Below are positions 6,627 to 7,868 of a stretch of 7,868 nt of DNA, in pieces. The stretch's first letter is position 1; the number at the start of each line of letters is the position of its first letter. This DNA is from S012-113 sp965368405. GTDB taxonomy: Bacteria; Bacteroidota; Bacteroidia; Cytophagales; Cyclobacteriaceae. The position numbers were made by a program, and so were the translations under genes. The stretch is taken from the NCBI GenBank assembly GCA_965368405.1, contig CBDUMS010000121.1, positions 1-7,868 on the forward strand. Direction: 5' to 3'. Below the pieces are notes generated by a model, which saw only the letters and a program-made list of their open reading frames with translations, made no database searches and was not told where the DNA came from.

Positions 6627-7251
6627 ATTTTCGCTCTCAGTTTTAGTTTTACTCTTTTCAATAACCGCTAATGCCCAAGAGTACTCTCATGTATTTGTCT
6701 TTCTTAATCCAAAACCCGATAAGGAGAAGATATCTGATGAGCTTGCAGAAGAGCTTCAGTCTAAGCATATGGCCTCGATAGGGCAGCTTGTTCAAGAGGG
6801 AAAGATGAGTGTTGCGGGACCATTTAATGGTGGCGGCGGAATATTTATACTAACTACTAATAGTATCAACACAGCGAAGGAGTGGTTGCAGAATGATCCT
6901 GCCATAAGAGCCAAACGTTGGGACTTAGAATTATACCCTATAGCATTTGAGCAAGGTGGAGCCTGCTTGGCTGAACCACCCTATGAGATGGTAACCTATA
7001 AATTCGCAAGAATTGAGTATATCAATGATATCGCAAACTATAAAACGAATAATTCGGCTGCCGACTTATGGCAAACAGTAGATAAGCAGGATTCAATAAT
7101 AATGGCTGGTAGATTTCCTCAATCTGACGGTGGGATAATAGTGTATCGCGGTGATGATCCAGAAAAGTATCTGGAAGATTTAAGCAATGACCTGGTCCAG
7201 ATTACCAAGAAAGATCTGTGGGTAGCAAAGGGGTCTTTTTGTGAGAAGTAA
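6619..7251 (+). CDS. Exported protein with two YCII-like domains
   Basis: A 210-residue protein with a classic signal peptide (MTKFSLSVLVLLFSITANAQ); cleavage is likely after Ala19, leaving Gln20 first. The mature part looks like a tandem pair of YCII-type dimeric alpha/beta-barrel domains. Domain 1, about 22-108, has YSHVFVFL, then HMASIGQLVQEGKMSVAGPF and GGIFIL. Domain 2, about 122-207, repeats the layout with YEMVTYKF, then LWQTVDKQDSIIMAGRF and DGGIIVY, each ending in a strand plus aromatic-rich tail. YCII proteins are usually single-domain, cytoplasmic and dimeric, so the duplication could form a barrel within one chain. Only His50 in domain 1 and Asp170 in domain 2 remain of the family's His/Asp pair. 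Cys116 and Cys208 could form a disulfide outside the cytoplasm. Its start overlaps the aminotransferase stop (ATGACTAA), so the two are co-translated. Function unknown; the domain call is by eye. Confidence 0.75.
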   Translation: MTKFSLSVLVLLFSITANAQEYSHVFVFLNPKPDKEKISDELAEELQSKHMASIGQLVQEGKMSVAGPFNGGGGIFILTTNSINTAKEWLQNDPAIRAKRWDLELYPIAFEQGGACLAEPPYEMVTYKFARIEYINDIANYKTNNSAADLWQTVDKQDSIIMAGRFPQSDGGIIVYRGDDPEKYLEDLSNDLVQITKKDLWVAKGSFCEK

Positions 7252-7434
7252 TTATTATTCCTGCACGGGTCTGTTTTAAGTCGCGCTTGTTAAAAAATCA
7301 TAATTTTCGGGGTTGCTAAAACCAAATAGGATGAATTCCGTTGAAATATATGGTCGGTTAAACTGAAAATAGTTTAGCAAAATATATTAATGCCAGGTTA
7401 AATACTCATATAAACTAACTTAACAACAATCATC
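7252..7434. other. Intergenic region before the response regulator
   Basis: This 183-base gap must hold the end of the aminotransferase-YCII transcript and the promoter of the response regulator. Possible weak stems are TTTTAA/TTAAAA around 7274-7296 and GGTT/AACC around 7313-7325, neither with a following T run, so no terminator is called. GGTTAAA occurs twice, at 7356-7362 and 7396-7402, exactly 40 bases apart. TAGTTTAG at 7370-7377 is one mismatch from TAnnTTTG but lacks a well-spaced upstream TTG. Confidence 0.4.
7357..7378 (+). repeat. Inverted repeat upstream of the response regulator
   Basis: GTTAAACT at 7357-7364 and AGTTTAGC at 7371-7378 form an 8-bp stem (one G-T wobble) around a GAAAAT loop. 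It lies 56 bases before the start codon. It is too A+T-rich for a typical terminator and has no T run on the plus strand, so an operator for a dimeric regulator, possibly the response regulator itself, is the likelier reading. A 5' leader hairpin is the alternative. Confidence 0.35.
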
Positions 7435-7868
7435 ATGATGGATTATCGTAATAGGATGACTGGGTCTCATCCAAGAATTGTGGTAATTGAACCAAATGAA
7501 ACACTAAGAGAAGGATACGGGCTAATACTTGATAGCAATAAGGAGTATAATGTAGTTAATACCTACGCTACTGCTTCTGAAGCTATAAGAAACCTAAGAC
7601 GGGATAACCCCAATATCTTATTTTTAGATGTCGATATGCCCGACTGTGACGGCTTGTCTGTAATTAAGAAGCTTAAAAAGTTGGAACCACGTCTTCATAT
7701 TATTGTGCTGAGCCACAACAATGAACTGCAGACAGTCTTTGCTGCATTCTCAATGGGAACATCAGGATACATTACGAAAGATTCCAATCATTTAGAGCTG
7801 TTGAATGCAGTGCATGAAATAATGAACGATGGAGCACCCATGAGTCCGAAAATTGCGCGATTGGTTGT
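7435..7868 (+). CDS. NarL/FixJ-type response regulator, receiver domain (cut by the right edge)
   Basis: The first 144 codons of a two-component response regulator. The receiver shows ILFLDVDMPDCDG with the phospho-acceptor Asp65, the switch Ser93 in IIVLSHNN, and Lys115 in GYITKDS. The segment after it (NDGAPMSPKIARLVV) is the linker typical of NarL/FixJ regulators with a LuxR-type DNA-binding domain, which would lie beyond the window. The acidic pair that normally precedes 'REG' is Glu19-Pro20 rather than Asp-Asp, so one Mg2+ ligand is replaced by proline. Phosphorylation by a partner kinase may be weakened or may use the remaining acid. ATGs at 7435, 7438 and 7456 are all possible starts; the domain proper begins at about residue 14, so any of them fits. 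No sensor kinase is visible in the window; it may lie further right. An inverted repeat upstream might be its regulatory site. Confidence 0.88.
   Translation, partial: MMDYRNRMTGSHPRIVVIEPNETLREGYGLILDSNKEYNVVNTYATASEAIRNLRRDNPNILFLDVDMPDCDGLSVIKKLKKLEPRLHIIVLSHNNELQTVFAAFSMGTSGYITKDSNHLELLNAVHEIMNDGAPMSPKIARLV

Noticed and set aside
1..7868. Search for CRISPR arrays, insertion sequences, tRNA or rRNA
   Set aside because: No regularly spaced repeats, transposase motifs with terminal repeats, cloverleaf-like segments or rRNA-like stretches were seen by eye on either strand.

Overview
The window looks like ordinary chromosomal DNA from a member of the Bacteroidota, most likely a marine-type Cytophagales. 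This rests on protein character (HtpG with a Gly/Met-rich C-terminal segment, the PolB-like DEDDy exonuclease family, a signal peptide ending in Ala-Asn-Ala before Gln), A+T-rich DNA and the lack of clear Shine-Dalgarno sequences before the starts. The taxonomic call is inference; there is no rRNA gene to confirm it.

The left two thirds (1-5308) reads entirely on the minus strand. In transcription order it holds an 82-residue protein of unknown function, a possible 30-codon mini-gene, the chaperone htpG, the octanoyltransferase lipB, a 131-residue unknown protein whose start overlaps the lipB stop (ATGA), a PolB-like DEDDy 3'-5' exonuclease, and the 5' part of rnr (RNase R), which runs off the left edge. 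Spacing inside lipB-unknown-exonuclease-rnr is tight (overlap of 4, then about 62 and 33 bases), so co-transcription is plausible. A hairpin with a short T run separates htpG from lipB.

A divergent intergenic region (5309-5465) leads into a plus-strand pair: a fold-type I (class V) PLP-dependent aminotransferase-like enzyme, then, overlapping it by 8 bases, an exported protein made of two YCII-like domains. After a 183-base gap holding an inverted repeat, the window ends inside a NarL/FixJ-type response regulator whose output domain is cut off.

No mobile element, CRISPR array, tRNA, rRNA or obvious defence system is visible. The points most worth checking are the tandem YCII protein, whose two domains each seem to keep one half of the family's His/Asp pair; the mini-ORF ahead of htpG; a 13-bp motif shared by two intergenic regions; the altered acidic pair of the response regulator; and the unknown protein tied to lipB.
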